Origin: an uncultured Flavobacteriales bacterium
Lineage (GTDB): Bacteria > Bacteroidota > Bacteroidia > Flavobacteriales_G > Salibacteraceae
Length of the DNA: 64,000 nt
Assembly (NCBI GenBank): GCA_943788725.1
Contig: CALSRJ010000003.1
Location: forward strand, 620,001 to 684,000
Reading direction: 5' to 3'
Of the stretch, positions 18,147 to 26,592 are shown piece after piece. The translations under genes and the position numbers were made by a program. A model generated the notes under the pieces. The model did no database searches. It saw only the letters and a program-made list of their open reading frames with translations, and was not told the origin of the DNA. Position 1 is the stretch's first letter, and each line of letters starts with the position of its first letter.

Positions 18147-19094
18147 TTAAAATAGGGCCGTTAATAGGGAGCCAGCATCTGCTGGAGTAAGCCCAACTGC
18201 CTTGAGCACTGCTTCAACGTTTGCGTAGTGATGTTTTTGCCCGATAAGTTGCTGCGCGATGTACTCTGTGTCCTCGCCTTCATGCCGAATCTTGGCATTT
18301 TGTATGATTCCCCCTCTCTCTACCTCTAGTTCAACCGTGAATGCTTTGTATGCATTCCGGAACACGTAATGCGGACTGTACCCAAAATTCCAGTCATCTG
18401 AGTCGTAGCGTTCCTTTATTGCGTCGTTGAGTGCTTCCCTTTCGAGCGGAAGGGCTGCCTCTTCAAAGTTTAGCTCGATGAGCGTTGCGTGTAGTTTTTG
18501 AAGAAATGAGGGGGTGTCACCTAGGTCCTTGTATGACCTTAGGTTGTTGATCGGACTGCGCACCGAGCGAACGGCTTTGTCTTCGAAAACGCCGCTTGGT
18601 CGTTTAATAGAAGAGCGCAACAAGTCTAGGTCGGCGTCATAGAGGAGGGTGCCGTGGTGCAAGGAGCGTCCCTTCTTTAAGTGCTGCGCATTTCCTGAGA
18701 TTTTCTGTCCCTCGAGGAAGAGGTCGTGCCGTTCGTTCATTTCTACAGGATAGCCTAGGGATTGTAGGGCCTTATGGATCATGTTAAGGCTCCGGTCGTA
18801 GTCGATCATCTTTTCCTTTTGCACCCAGCGGAAGAAGCTGAAATTGACGTTGCCTGGATCGTGATAAACCGTGCCGCCACCGCTGATGCGCCGCACGATA
18901 GGGATGTGGTGTGTGCGGCAGAAATGAAAATGGCATTCAGAAAGGGCATTTTGGTGCTTCCCTACTACAACGGAGCGGGGATTCACCCAAAGTCGTAAAG
19001 TCTCCCGCTCGAATTGCGCGAAATACCACTCCTCATACGCGAGATTCTCTGCGCACGTGGGTAGGTGAAGGATGTCAAGCAGCATGCGATCCAT
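18147..19094 (-). CDS. lplA: Lipoate-protein ligase A
   Basis: The 315-residue protein joins lipoate to lipoyl domains of 2-oxoacid dehydrogenases and the glycine cleavage system, using ATP. Typical signatures are visible: VRRISGGGTVYHDPGNVNFSF, the GQKISGNAQHLKKGRSLHHGTLL region that binds lipoyl-AMP, and the C-terminal accessory domain (NFGYSPHYVF and GEDTEYIAQQLIGQ). Start either at 19094 or at the fourth codon (19085). The K+ channel gene follows four bases after the stop. The two are unrelated in function but probably share a transcript. Confidence 0.92.
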   Translation of the reverse strand: MDRMLLDILHLPTCAENLAYEEWYFAQFERETLRLWVNPRSVVVGKHQNALSECHFHFCRTHHIPIVRRISGGGTVYHDPGNVNFSFFRWVQKEKMIDYDRSLNMIHKALQSLGYPVEMNERHDLFLEGQKISGNAQHLKKGRSLHHGTLLYDADLDLLRSSIKRPSGVFEDKAVRSVRSPINNLRSYKDLGDTPSFLQKLHATLIELNFEEAALPLEREALNDAIKERYDSDDWNFGYSPHYVFRNAYKAFTVELEVERGGIIQNAKIRHEGEDTEYIAQQLIGQKHHYANVEAVLKAVGLTPADAGSLLTALF

Positions 19095-19155
19095 ACAGCC
19101 ACGAAAGTGAAGCTTTCAGAATAATCCGACGCAAAAAAGCACAGAACAAATAGCT

Positions 19156-20169
19156 TTGGACAAAATTTTAGACTTGGACTACAGCGCATTATTGGAACTC
19201 TTCACAGCGAAGAAACGCATCGTTATTACCACCCACAGATCTCCAGATGGAGATGCCATTGGCTCTTCATTGGCTTTGTATAGCTTTTTGCTGAAACAAG
19301 GCCACGATGCCCTGGTCATCATTCCAGATGCTGCCCCGAATTTTTTGCATTGGATGGAAGGTTTAGATGAGATGTTGAACTTTGAAATGGTGCCAGAAGC
19401 CTGCATTGAAGCCGTTGAGCAAGCAGAGGTTATCTTCAGTTTGGACTACAATCGATTGGATCGCATTGCCGCTTTGGGTGAGCACGTGATGGCTTCTAAT
19501 GCGATTAAAATCCTCATCGACCACCACATCGCCCCAGCAGATTACTTTGACTATGTATTGAGCGATACCTCCGCCTCATCCACTTCCGAATTGATTTACC
19601 GTTTTTCCAAGGAATTGGGTTGGTTGGGACATCTCAACGAGGCGATTGCCGAGTGTTTGTACGCTGGTATAATGACGGATACAGGATCGTTTAAATTCTC
19701 GTCTACCTCTGCAGAAACCCACCGCATCACTGCCGATCTTATGGATGCAGGCTTGGTCCCTGAGAAAGTGCACAGCGCAATCTTCGACACCAACACCTAT
19801 GATCGACTGCAGCTCCTCGGGTATGCACTGACCAAAAAGCTCGAATACGATGCCGAGCGTGGCGTGAGTATCATTAGTTTAAGTCTTTCTGAAAAGAACA
19901 GATTCAATTATAAAAAGGGCGATACAGAAGGACTGGTCAATTATGGTCTTTCAATTCAGGGAACGAAAATGGCGGTGTTTCTCTCAGAGGAATTGAACAT
20001 CACGAAATGTTCATTTCGCTCAAAGGGCGATGTGGATGTGAATGTGATTGCGCGCACCTGGTTCAACGGCGGAGGACATAAAAATGCAGCCGGTGGACGG
20101 TTGGATATGAAATTGGAACCTGCATTAAGCTTTTTGAAAGATGTTATTGAGCATAAACTACAGCACTGA
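19156..20169 (+). CDS. nrnA: DHH-family phosphoesterase, NrnA type
   Basis: The 337-residue protein is a bifunctional oligoribonuclease/pAp phosphatase of the NrnA type: THRSPDGDAIGSS (motif I), SLDYNR, ILIDHHIAP (DHH motif) and the DHHA1 signature FNGGGHKNAAGG near the C-terminus. It degrades very short RNA and hydrolyses 3',5'-pAp. It lacks an ATG; the TTG at 19156 overlaps a possible promoter element TAGCTTTG (19151-19158), so the real start may be the TTG at 19174. The FKBP lipoprotein gene starts one base after its stop codon. Confidence 0.9.
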   Translation: MDKILDLDYSALLELFTAKKRIVITTHRSPDGDAIGSSLALYSFLLKQGHDALVIIPDAAPNFLHWMEGLDEMLNFEMVPEACIEAVEQAEVIFSLDYNRLDRIAALGEHVMASNAIKILIDHHIAPADYFDYVLSDTSASSTSELIYRFSKELGWLGHLNEAIAECLYAGIMTDTGSFKFSSTSAETHRITADLMDAGLVPEKVHSAIFDTNTYDRLQLLGYALTKKLEYDAERGVSIISLSLSEKNRFNYKKGDTEGLVNYGLSIQGTKMAVFLSEELNITKCSFRSKGDVDVNVIARTWFNGGGHKNAAGGRLDMKLEPALSFLKDVIEHKLQH

Positions 20170-20170
20170 T

Positions 20171-20698
20171 TTGAAGACGATCATCTCCATCTTACTGTTG
20201 ACTACGACCATGCACGCCTGTCAGGAAAACCAGGCGCCTCAGGGCGATGGTCTGCCAACTCAGCGGGAGGTGAACAAGAGCATGGAAGACATCAACCGTC
20301 AAATGGCTCTAGAAGAGGATGCGGAGATCGAGGGTTACGCCCAACGCCAAGGATGGGAAATGACCAAGACAGGAACGGGGCTGCGTTACATGATTTATGA
20401 AGAGGGTCCGGAAGGGCCAGCTGCGCTTGAAGGGCAAGTGGCAACGGTACATTACGAGGTGAGTCTGACCGATGGAACGATCGTTTATGCGTCGAGTGAG
20501 CAGGGGGCTCGATCCTTTTTGATAGGGCAAGACAATGTAGAGTCTGGCATCCACGAGGCCATTCAATACTTGAAGGTGGGGGATAAGGCGAGGGTTATTC
20601 TGCCGAGTCACCTCGCACATGGCTTGACGGGCGACAACGATAAAATCCCGCCGCGTTCTACCGTGATCTATGATCTTGAATTGCTTTCGTTGAGATGA
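20171..20698 (+). CDS. FKBP-type peptidyl-prolyl isomerase lipoprotein, GldI-like
   Basis: The 175-residue protein reads as a lipoprotein from the TTG at 20171 (MKTIISILLLTTTMHAC), one base after the nrnA stop. An upstream in-frame ATG at 20141 overlaps nrnA and gives a worse signal, so it is not preferred. After a helical linker comes one FKBP domain (GQVATVHYEVSLTDGTIVYA through PSHLAHGLTGDNDKIPPRST). The layout and the neighbouring DHH gene resemble GldI, the FKBP lipoprotein needed for gliding in flavobacteria, but gliding itself cannot be inferred. It acts in the periplasm, probably on folding outer-membrane or secreted proteins. Confidence 0.8.
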   Translation: MKTIISILLLTTTMHACQENQAPQGDGLPTQREVNKSMEDINRQMALEEDAEIEGYAQRQGWEMTKTGTGLRYMIYEEGPEGPAALEGQVATVHYEVSLTDGTIVYASSEQGARSFLIGQDNVESGIHEAIQYLKVGDKARVILPSHLAHGLTGDNDKIPPRSTVIYDLELLSLR

Positions 20699-21552
20699 AT
20701 CGCATACTCTGCATTGTACTTCTTCTTTGGGGGCTAACATCCTGCGAGACGACGGATCATCCGGGTTTCAGGCGATTGGAGGGCTCGGTGCATTACCGAC
20801 TCACCGCACTGGGAGACCATGATCGACCCGTCACTCTTGATAGCTATGTATCCATGGAGGTCAAGGCCTTCTCAACTGAGGGACAGCCGTTGGCCCAAAA
20901 GCGAGTACTGCGGATCGATTTCGGAAAAGCGCTATGGCCTGAAGTTTTAAAACGACTGCTGCTGGAAGCTGCTGAAGGAGATAGCTTGGATGTGATCGGC
21001 AGCGTGAAAGAACTCGACGCAAATACTTGGTTTCAGCCCATTCAGATGGGAAGTGACTCCGACTTGATCGCGCTTCAGGTTTCGGTTGTCGAGGTTTTGA
21101 CCGCAGAAGAGGTCTTGCAATCTAGGGCAGAGGAACGATCAGCAAACGATCGCGAATTGATCGAATTGGCAACGATGAAGCACGCCATCGACTCATTGGG
21201 GTTCAAAGACGAAGACCTCCAAGACGGAATTTTCTTTCGCTCCATTCATCCCGGTAGCGGATTGCGCGCCTTGTCTGGAAATGAAGTGATCGTTCGTTAT
21301 AAAACTTGGTTGGCAGATGGTCAACTCATCGATGACACCTTTCAGGTAGAAGCCCTCGAATATATTGTCGGGAAACCAGACCAAGTCCTGCCTGGATTCT
21401 CCAAAGCGATGGCACGCATGACAGAAGGGGCAAAGGCCCTGGTGGTCCTTCCTGCTGACCAAGCTTATGGCAGCCGAGGGTCTTCTTCGGGAATCGTTCC
21501 GCCCTATGCCGCCTTGATTTATGAGGTAGAATTGGTAAAAGTCAAGCCGTAA
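20695..21552 (+). CDS. FKBP-type peptidyl-prolyl isomerase lipoprotein with N-terminal extra domain
   Basis: The 285-residue protein starts with a lipoprotein signal (MNRILCIVLLLWGLTSC). Residues 25-130 form a divergent FKBP-like region (VHYRLTALGDHDRPV, YVSMEVKAFS, KRLLLEAAEGDSLDV); residues 185-285 form a recognisable FKBP domain (GNEVIVRYKTWLADGQLID to GSSSGIVPPYAALIYEVELV). Several aromatic residues of the FKBP active site are changed in the first region, so only the second is likely to be an isomerase, if either is. Its ATG overlaps the stop of the previous FKBP gene (ATGA), so the two are co-translated. Confidence 0.8.
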   Translation: MNRILCIVLLLWGLTSCETTDHPGFRRLEGSVHYRLTALGDHDRPVTLDSYVSMEVKAFSTEGQPLAQKRVLRIDFGKALWPEVLKRLLLEAAEGDSLDVIGSVKELDANTWFQPIQMGSDSDLIALQVSVVEVLTAEEVLQSRAEERSANDRELIELATMKHAIDSLGFKDEDLQDGIFFRSIHPGSGLRALSGNEVIVRYKTWLADGQLIDDTFQVEALEYIVGKPDQVLPGFSKAMARMTEGAKALVVLPADQAYGSRGSSSGIVPPYAALIYEVELVKVKP

Positions 21553-21566
21553 TTCTGCTAGCTTTG
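21532..21566 (+). promoter_or_regulatory. Candidate promoter for the tandem FKBP gene
   Basis: TAGCTTTG at 21559-21566 matches TAnnTTTG, and TTG at 21532-21534 lies 24 bases upstream. It would allow the third FKBP gene to be transcribed apart from the nrnA operon. Confidence 0.45.
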
Positions 21567-21588
21567 CCGCCAAATAGAAGAAAAAAAC

Positions 21589-22431
21589 ATGAGATCTTAT
21601 TCAATTTTACTGGCTGCATGTGTAGCATTATCCGCTTGTTCTAATCCATCAACCGATGGCGAAGGAGGGGGGGCAGATTCAACCCAAAATGCCGTATCCA
21701 GCACGGGTATGGTGACTACACCTAACGGTGTTGAAGTGGATATTACTGCTGCAGGGGATGGTATTCGACTACAGTTCGGTCAGAAAGTCGTGTGTTCTTA
21801 TACGGGCATGTTGTCAGACGGACAGGTATTCGATCAGAGTGCGCCAGGACAGCCAATGGAGTTTGTTTTGGGTTCAGGCCAAGGCATGCCCGGCTGGCAT
21901 GAAGGAATTGCTGAGCTTTCAAAAGGAGCAGTCGCTACGATCACGATTCCTTCGGAGCAGGGCTTTGGAGCGGAAGGACTGGGTAACTTGATTCCACCGA
22001 ACGAAATCTTGACGTTTGAAGTTCAGGTGCTGGATGTAAAGGAGGCGCCCCAGCCCATCGCACACGAATTGTGGAGTACGGAAGGACTGGAGAAAATGAC
22101 CACCAATAGCGGACTTGAGTATTACATCATTGAGGAAGGTACAGGCGAGCAGGCTGCTGCAGGTAGAATGGTTCAAGTACACTATTACGGTGTATTGGAA
22201 GATGGGACCAAATTCGACGAATCATATATGCGCGGAGAGCCGATTGAATTCCAACTGGGTTCAGGACGCGTTATTCCAGGATGGGAAGAAGGCATTGCTC
22301 TTTTGACTGCAGGTTCGAAAGCTCAACTTGTCATTCCTCCATACCTAGCGTACGGTGAGCAAGGAGCAGGTGGTGCCATACCTCCAAACGCGACGTTGAT
22401 CTTCGACGTTGAGTTGGTGGCTGTTCAATAA
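21589..22431 (+). CDS. Lipoprotein with two FKBP isomerase domains
   Basis: The 280-residue protein has a lipoprotein signal (MRSYSILLAACVALSAC), a Gly/Ser-rich linker, and two complete FKBP domains: about 60-152 (GQKVVCSYTGMLSDGQVFDQ to IPPNEILTFEVQVLDV) and 180-280 (GRMVQVHYYGVLEDGTKFDE to IPPNATLIFDVELVAV). Both keep the YTG/YYG, FD, G..I/MPGW and Y/FG..G elements of active FKBPs. It is a periplasmic folding catalyst held at a membrane by its lipid. With the two genes before it, it forms a row of three FKBP lipoprotein genes. It is convergent with the T9SS Plug gene, five bases apart. Confidence 0.92.
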   Translation: MRSYSILLAACVALSACSNPSTDGEGGGADSTQNAVSSTGMVTTPNGVEVDITAAGDGIRLQFGQKVVCSYTGMLSDGQVFDQSAPGQPMEFVLGSGQGMPGWHEGIAELSKGAVATITIPSEQGFGAEGLGNLIPPNEILTFEVQVLDVKEAPQPIAHELWSTEGLEKMTTNSGLEYYIIEEGTGEQAAAGRMVQVHYYGVLEDGTKFDESYMRGEPIEFQLGSGRVIPGWEEGIALLTAGSKAQLVIPPYLAYGEQGAGGAIPPNATLIFDVELVAVQ

Positions 22432-22435
22432 GCAC

Positions 22436-23803
22436 CTAATCGCGCGGCGGAAAAGTGACGGTGGTGATGCGTAGTAACCGATCGTAATCCCACCCCATTT
22501 GCCGGTGATACACCAGCACGGAATATTCATTTTCGGTCTGGAAATGCGAACCTTCGAAGCGGGTAAAGTCGGGCTGAATCTCTCCATCCTTTACAAAGGC
22601 GTAGATGTAGTTGTAGATTCCTTGCTTGATGTAAAGTGATGATTCATATTGTAATGCGACCTGGTTGAAGGTCATTTTCGCTTCCGGCTTAATCTTCCAG
22701 TCGGTCAGTGCTCCATAGACATATACGTCGCCGTCGCTCAACGCTTGCTGCTGGCGCAGACTGAAGTGGGCGGTAACGTAATCTGCGGATACATGCCCTT
22801 CACCTCCGAAAAGATCGTTTTGGATGAAAAACCAGCCGTTGATGTCCCGGTTTTGCAGGTAGGTTTTGCTGAGTCGACTCTTGTCTGCTTCTAAGTAGGC
22901 GTGATTCTCTCCACCTCCGTAGGTCACCTTTTCAACGCCCATACCGGTGAAGCGAGTGTTCTTGATGTCAAGGATCCTGAATTCATTCCCTCCTTCCATT
23001 GCATTCGGACCATCGTAGTCATAGTCCAATATATTTTGCTTGACAAACCGCGGATCCAGGCCGGTTAAGGGGTTAGACCACGAATGATTTTGAAGAATCA
23101 CTACGTGCAAGTCTTGGTAGGGGTTTGTCAAGACATATCCATTCGTGGCAATCGTGAAGTCAATTTCTTGATGGCTGTAGCGCTGTTTGACCATGGTTGC
23201 CTGTTTGACTTTCACATCCACGTTGAGGATGTCTTCGGTGACGCAAAACCTTCGGGTCAGTAAGAGGCCTTTGGTTTCTGAGTCGAACACCTTGAGCACA
23301 TAATTCCCTGAACGCGTAATCCGCATATTAAAATTGGGAATCTCCAAAGCGTAATGAATGTACTTCTGATAGGTGTTGCGCGAATAGTCGTATTCGTTGA
23401 GGTAATCTTCTGGAGGGCCATCAATATACTCCTGTGGGTCTAATTCACTCTGTTGCCAATCGTGGTCGCAGTGGATCAGGCTGTACATGAAGTTGCCCAA
23501 ACTGGAATCCAAGATGTCGAAGTGCAGTTCTAGAAAGCTCTCCTGATCGTCGAGTTGAATGAAGGGAGGGGCGAGTGGCCAACCCTTCGGATGCAGCATC
23601 ACCGTGCGAACATTCGGGTGGTAGACAAAATTTTCGAGACGTATGAACGAATCGTCATAGTAATTGTCTTCTCCTTGTGCTTCATCAATGTTGAACTGTG
23701 CGAACAGCGGTATCGAAGTCGCCATGAAAGCGAGCATAAAAAGGGCTTTTCGCGTAGAAATCAGGGTGGTAGGGCGCAGAAGAAGAGTGAATGGTTTGGC
23801 CAT
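22436..23803 (-). CDS. Type IX secretion system Plug protein
   Basis: The 455-residue protein is of the former DUF5103 family, now named the type 9 secretion Plug. A signal peptide (about 17-36, FMLAFMATSIPLFAQ) is followed by FVYHPNVRTVMLHPKGWPL, the IHCDHDWQQSEL motif and the IPNFNMRITRSGNYVLKVF beta domain, then by a second domain with DVYVYGALTDW. In the known structure Plug closes the periplasmic side of the SprA (Sov) translocon. It is divergent from nqrA, with 193 bases between the starts. An arrangement next to the NQR operon is something I recall from other Flavobacteriales. Confidence 0.85.
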   Translation of the reverse strand: MAKPFTLLLRPTTLISTRKALFMLAFMATSIPLFAQFNIDEAQGEDNYYDDSFIRLENFVYHPNVRTVMLHPKGWPLAPPFIQLDDQESFLELHFDILDSSLGNFMYSLIHCDHDWQQSELDPQEYIDGPPEDYLNEYDYSRNTYQKYIHYALEIPNFNMRITRSGNYVLKVFDSETKGLLLTRRFCVTEDILNVDVKVKQATMVKQRYSHQEIDFTIATNGYVLTNPYQDLHVVILQNHSWSNPLTGLDPRFVKQNILDYDYDGPNAMEGGNEFRILDIKNTRFTGMGVEKVTYGGGENHAYLEADKSRLSKTYLQNRDINGWFFIQNDLFGGEGHVSADYVTAHFSLRQQQALSDGDVYVYGALTDWKIKPEAKMTFNQVALQYESSLYIKQGIYNYIYAFVKDGEIQPDFTRFEGSHFQTENEYSVLVYHRQMGWDYDRLLRITTVTFPPRD

Positions 23804-23952
23804 GAAGGGGAGGACTTTCGATTGGTAAAGAAACGAATGTTGGGCGAATGAATTATGATGGTGAAGTGGGCGAGGTTAGAAACCAGATCGCATCGTTCGG
23901 TTACGCGAGTGATTTTCATCGCAATTAATCGACTTATGATTAAAAAATCATG

Positions 23953-23960
23953 TAGGTTTG
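23953..23960 (+). promoter_or_regulatory. -7 promoter element of the nqr operon
   Basis: TAGGTTTG matches TAnnTTTG and lies 36 bases before the nqrA ATG. Just upstream is an inverted repeat, ATGATT AAAA AATCAT (23936-23951), which may be an operator. No exact TTG at -33; TTA is at the expected place. Confidence 0.5.
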
Positions 23961-23996
23961 CGCCCGTTTTTGAAGCGTCAATTTTAACAGAAACCA

Positions 23997-25343
23997 ATGC
24001 CTAAGAACGTTAAAATTCGCAGAGGAGCCGACATCCAACTTGATGGTGCGGCCGAGAGGATCAAAGGAGATATTGCATTTCCCTCCTCATTTGCGATCAA
24101 ACCTACTGACTTCCATGGTTTAACACCGAAAATGGTGTTGAAGGAAGGAGCCGAAGTGAAGGCGGGCCAAGAGATCTTTCACGACAAGTACAACGAACGT
24201 GTGAAGTTTACTTCACCGGTAAGCGGAGAGATCGCCGAGATCGTTCGCGGAGCGAAGCGTCGAATTTTGGAGGTTCGGATCGTGCCAGATCAAGAGCAAA
24301 AATTCGAGGCGTTTGATGTCAGCGATGTCAGCTCAGCCGAAAAGGTGAAGCAGCTGTTGATGAGCGCTGGATTCTGGCCGATGATCAAGCAGCGTCCTTA
24401 TGACGTAATCGCCAATCCAGAAAGCAAGCCCAAGTCGATTTTCGTATCAACGTTCGACACCGCTCCATTGGCAGCGGATTACGATTTCATTCTTCATGGC
24501 GATAAGGATGCCTTCCAAAAAGGACTTGATGCATTGGGCAAATTGACGGACGGAAAGGTCCACCTGAATTCACGTCCAAACGCTTCAACGGATACGGTAT
24601 TCGCTGCTGCTAGTGGCGTCGAGAAAAACACGGTCAGTGGACCACACCCTGCGGGAAATACAGGAATTCAAATCCACCACATCGATCCGATCAACAAAGG
24701 CGAGCTGGTATGGACGGTCAATGCGCAAAGCGTAGCAATGATCGGTCGATTCTTGATGACGGGAAAGCCTGATTTTAGCAAGACCATCGCACTGGCAGGT
24801 TCTGAAGTGGAGAAGCCGCGCTATGTTTCTACCATCATCGGTGCTTCTATGAAGGCGCTTACGGAAGGACAAATCAGCACGGGAGACAACCGGATCATCA
24901 GCGGGAATGTTTTGACGGGTGATCATGCAGGAGCGGAGGGTTACCTCGGATTTTATCATGACGTAGTCTCCGTTATTCCAGAAGGTAAAGAACCTCAATT
25001 CTTAGGATGGCTTGCACCGAACTTTCACAAGTTCTCTTTATCACGAGCTTATTTCAGTTGGATGATGCCTGGAAAGAAGTTCCGTCTCAATACCAATCAG
25101 AATGGTGAGGACAGGGCATATGTAATGTCTGGTCAATACGAATCTGTATTGCCGATGGACATCTATCCTGTTCACTTGATCAAAGCGATCATGACCAACG
25201 ACATCGAAAAGATGGAAACGCTTGGAATCTACGAAGTAGCTCCAGAGGATTTAGCGCTTTGCGAATACGCATGCACAAGTAAAACTCCAGTTCAAGAAAT
25301 CCTCCGAGGTGGATTGGACTTGGCTCAGAAGGAATTAGGATAA
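23997..25343 (+). CDS. nqrA: Na+-translocating NADH:quinone reductase subunit A
   Basis: NqrA, 448 residues, is the peripheral cytoplasmic subunit of the sodium-pumping NADH dehydrogenase, involved in quinone reduction. Family features include GADIQLDGAAER, the PTDFHGLTPKMVLKEG segment, the barrel-sandwich part FTSPVSGEIAEIVRGAKRR and the FLTGKPDF-type SBBP region. It is the first gene of nqrABCDEF, all with gaps of 6-13 bases. The complex replaces proton-pumping complex I in many marine bacteria and drives Na+ export. Confidence 0.97.
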   Translation: MPKNVKIRRGADIQLDGAAERIKGDIAFPSSFAIKPTDFHGLTPKMVLKEGAEVKAGQEIFHDKYNERVKFTSPVSGEIAEIVRGAKRRILEVRIVPDQEQKFEAFDVSDVSSAEKVKQLLMSAGFWPMIKQRPYDVIANPESKPKSIFVSTFDTAPLAADYDFILHGDKDAFQKGLDALGKLTDGKVHLNSRPNASTDTVFAAASGVEKNTVSGPHPAGNTGIQIHHIDPINKGELVWTVNAQSVAMIGRFLMTGKPDFSKTIALAGSEVEKPRYVSTIIGASMKALTEGQISTGDNRIISGNVLTGDHAGAEGYLGFYHDVVSVIPEGKEPQFLGWLAPNFHKFSLSRAYFSWMMPGKKFRLNTNQNGEDRAYVMSGQYESVLPMDIYPVHLIKAIMTNDIEKMETLGIYEVAPEDLALCEYACTSKTPVQEILRGGLDLAQKELG

Positions 25344-25352
25344 ATCAGGATC

Positions 25353-26579
25353 ATGAAGTTTCTACAAGACCTAATGTTCAACAAGATTCGCCCCAACTTT
25401 GAGAAGGGCGGCAAGTTTGAAAAATACTACCCGGCGTATGAAGCGATGGAGACATTCGCATTCACCCCGCCACACGCTACCCACACGGGAGCGCACATTC
25501 GAGATGCCATCGACCTCAAGCGCACCATGTTCTTCGTGGTCATCGCCTTGATTCCTTCGTTGCTTTTCGGAATGTGGAACACGGGACATCAATACTATCT
25601 GTCGATTGGAGAATTCACGGGACTCGCCGACGGCCTGGTGGATAAGCTCATTTTCGGAGCTATTCGCGTGCTTCCTTTAGTGGTCGTAAGTTACGTGGTT
25701 GGCTTGGGCATCGAATTCGGCATCGCAGTGTTAAAGAATCACTCGGTAAACGAAGGTTACCTGGTTTCAGGAATGCTCATCCCCTTGGTGCTGCCTTCTG
25801 AGCTTCCATTGTGGATGGCCGCGGTGGCCACTGCGTTTGCGGTAGTCATTGGTAAGGAGGTGTTCGGAGGAACAGGCATGAACATCCTCAATCCAGCCCT
25901 TACGGCGCGAGCCTTTTTGTTTTTTGCCTATCCTACGAAGATGAGTGGAAACATGGTCTGGATTCCTCAGGAAACAGGCATGGCAACAGTAGATGGATAC
26001 ACAGGCGAAACACTTCTTTCTCAGGCCTACAACTCAGCCGCGGGATCCAATTTTGGAGACATTGCCTACAACGCTGCAGGGCAGCCTTTCGGAAGTTTGG
26101 CCGATACGATGTGGGCTTCCTTCTGGGGATGGATTCCAGGTTCGATCGGTGAGACGTCTGTCTTTGCCATTTTATTGGGAGCAGCCTTCCTATTGTACAC
26201 AGGAATCGGAAGTTGGCGGATCATGTTGAGCTTCCTCGTTGGAGGTTTGAGTATGTCAATGCTATTTAACGCTTGGGGTGCCAATGCCTTTATGGCCGTT
26301 GATCCCGTTCAACAATTGCTCATGGGAGGCTTCATGTTCGGAATGGTCTTCATGGCCACTGACCCAGTGAGCGCAGCTCAAACCAGCACTGGAAAATGGA
26401 TCTATGGATTTTTTGCTGGATTTCTCGGCATCATGATCCGGGTTTTCAATCCAGCGTATCCGGAAGGCATCATGATGGGCATCTTGTTCATGAACGTGAT
26501 GGCACCGTTGATCGACCATTACGTGGTACAAGCGAACATCAACCGTCGAATGAAGCGCGCAACAGTTGCGACTGCATAA
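25353..26579 (+). CDS. nqrB: Na+-translocating NADH:quinone reductase subunit B
   Basis: NqrB, 408 residues, is a polytopic membrane subunit with around ten helices that carries a covalently bound FMN and riboflavin and forms part of the Na+ path. The N-terminal loop FAFTPPHATHTGAHIRDAIDLKR is typical. The FMN attachment site should be a Thr in D-x-x-(S/T)-G-A-T; here the sequence reads DGYTGET (Asp 214 to Thr 220), with Glu in place of the usual Ala. Nine bases follow the nqrA stop. Otherwise the length and helices are regular. Confidence 0.97.
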   Translation: MKFLQDLMFNKIRPNFEKGGKFEKYYPAYEAMETFAFTPPHATHTGAHIRDAIDLKRTMFFVVIALIPSLLFGMWNTGHQYYLSIGEFTGLADGLVDKLIFGAIRVLPLVVVSYVVGLGIEFGIAVLKNHSVNEGYLVSGMLIPLVLPSELPLWMAAVATAFAVVIGKEVFGGTGMNILNPALTARAFLFFAYPTKMSGNMVWIPQETGMATVDGYTGETLLSQAYNSAAGSNFGDIAYNAAGQPFGSLADTMWASFWGWIPGSIGETSVFAILLGAAFLLYTGIGSWRIMLSFLVGGLSMSMLFNAWGANAFMAVDPVQQLLMGGFMFGMVFMATDPVSAAQTSTGKWIYGFFAGFLGIMIRVFNPAYPEGIMMGILFMNVMAPLIDHYVVQANINRRMKRATVATA

Positions 26580-26592
26580 TACAGAGTGAACC

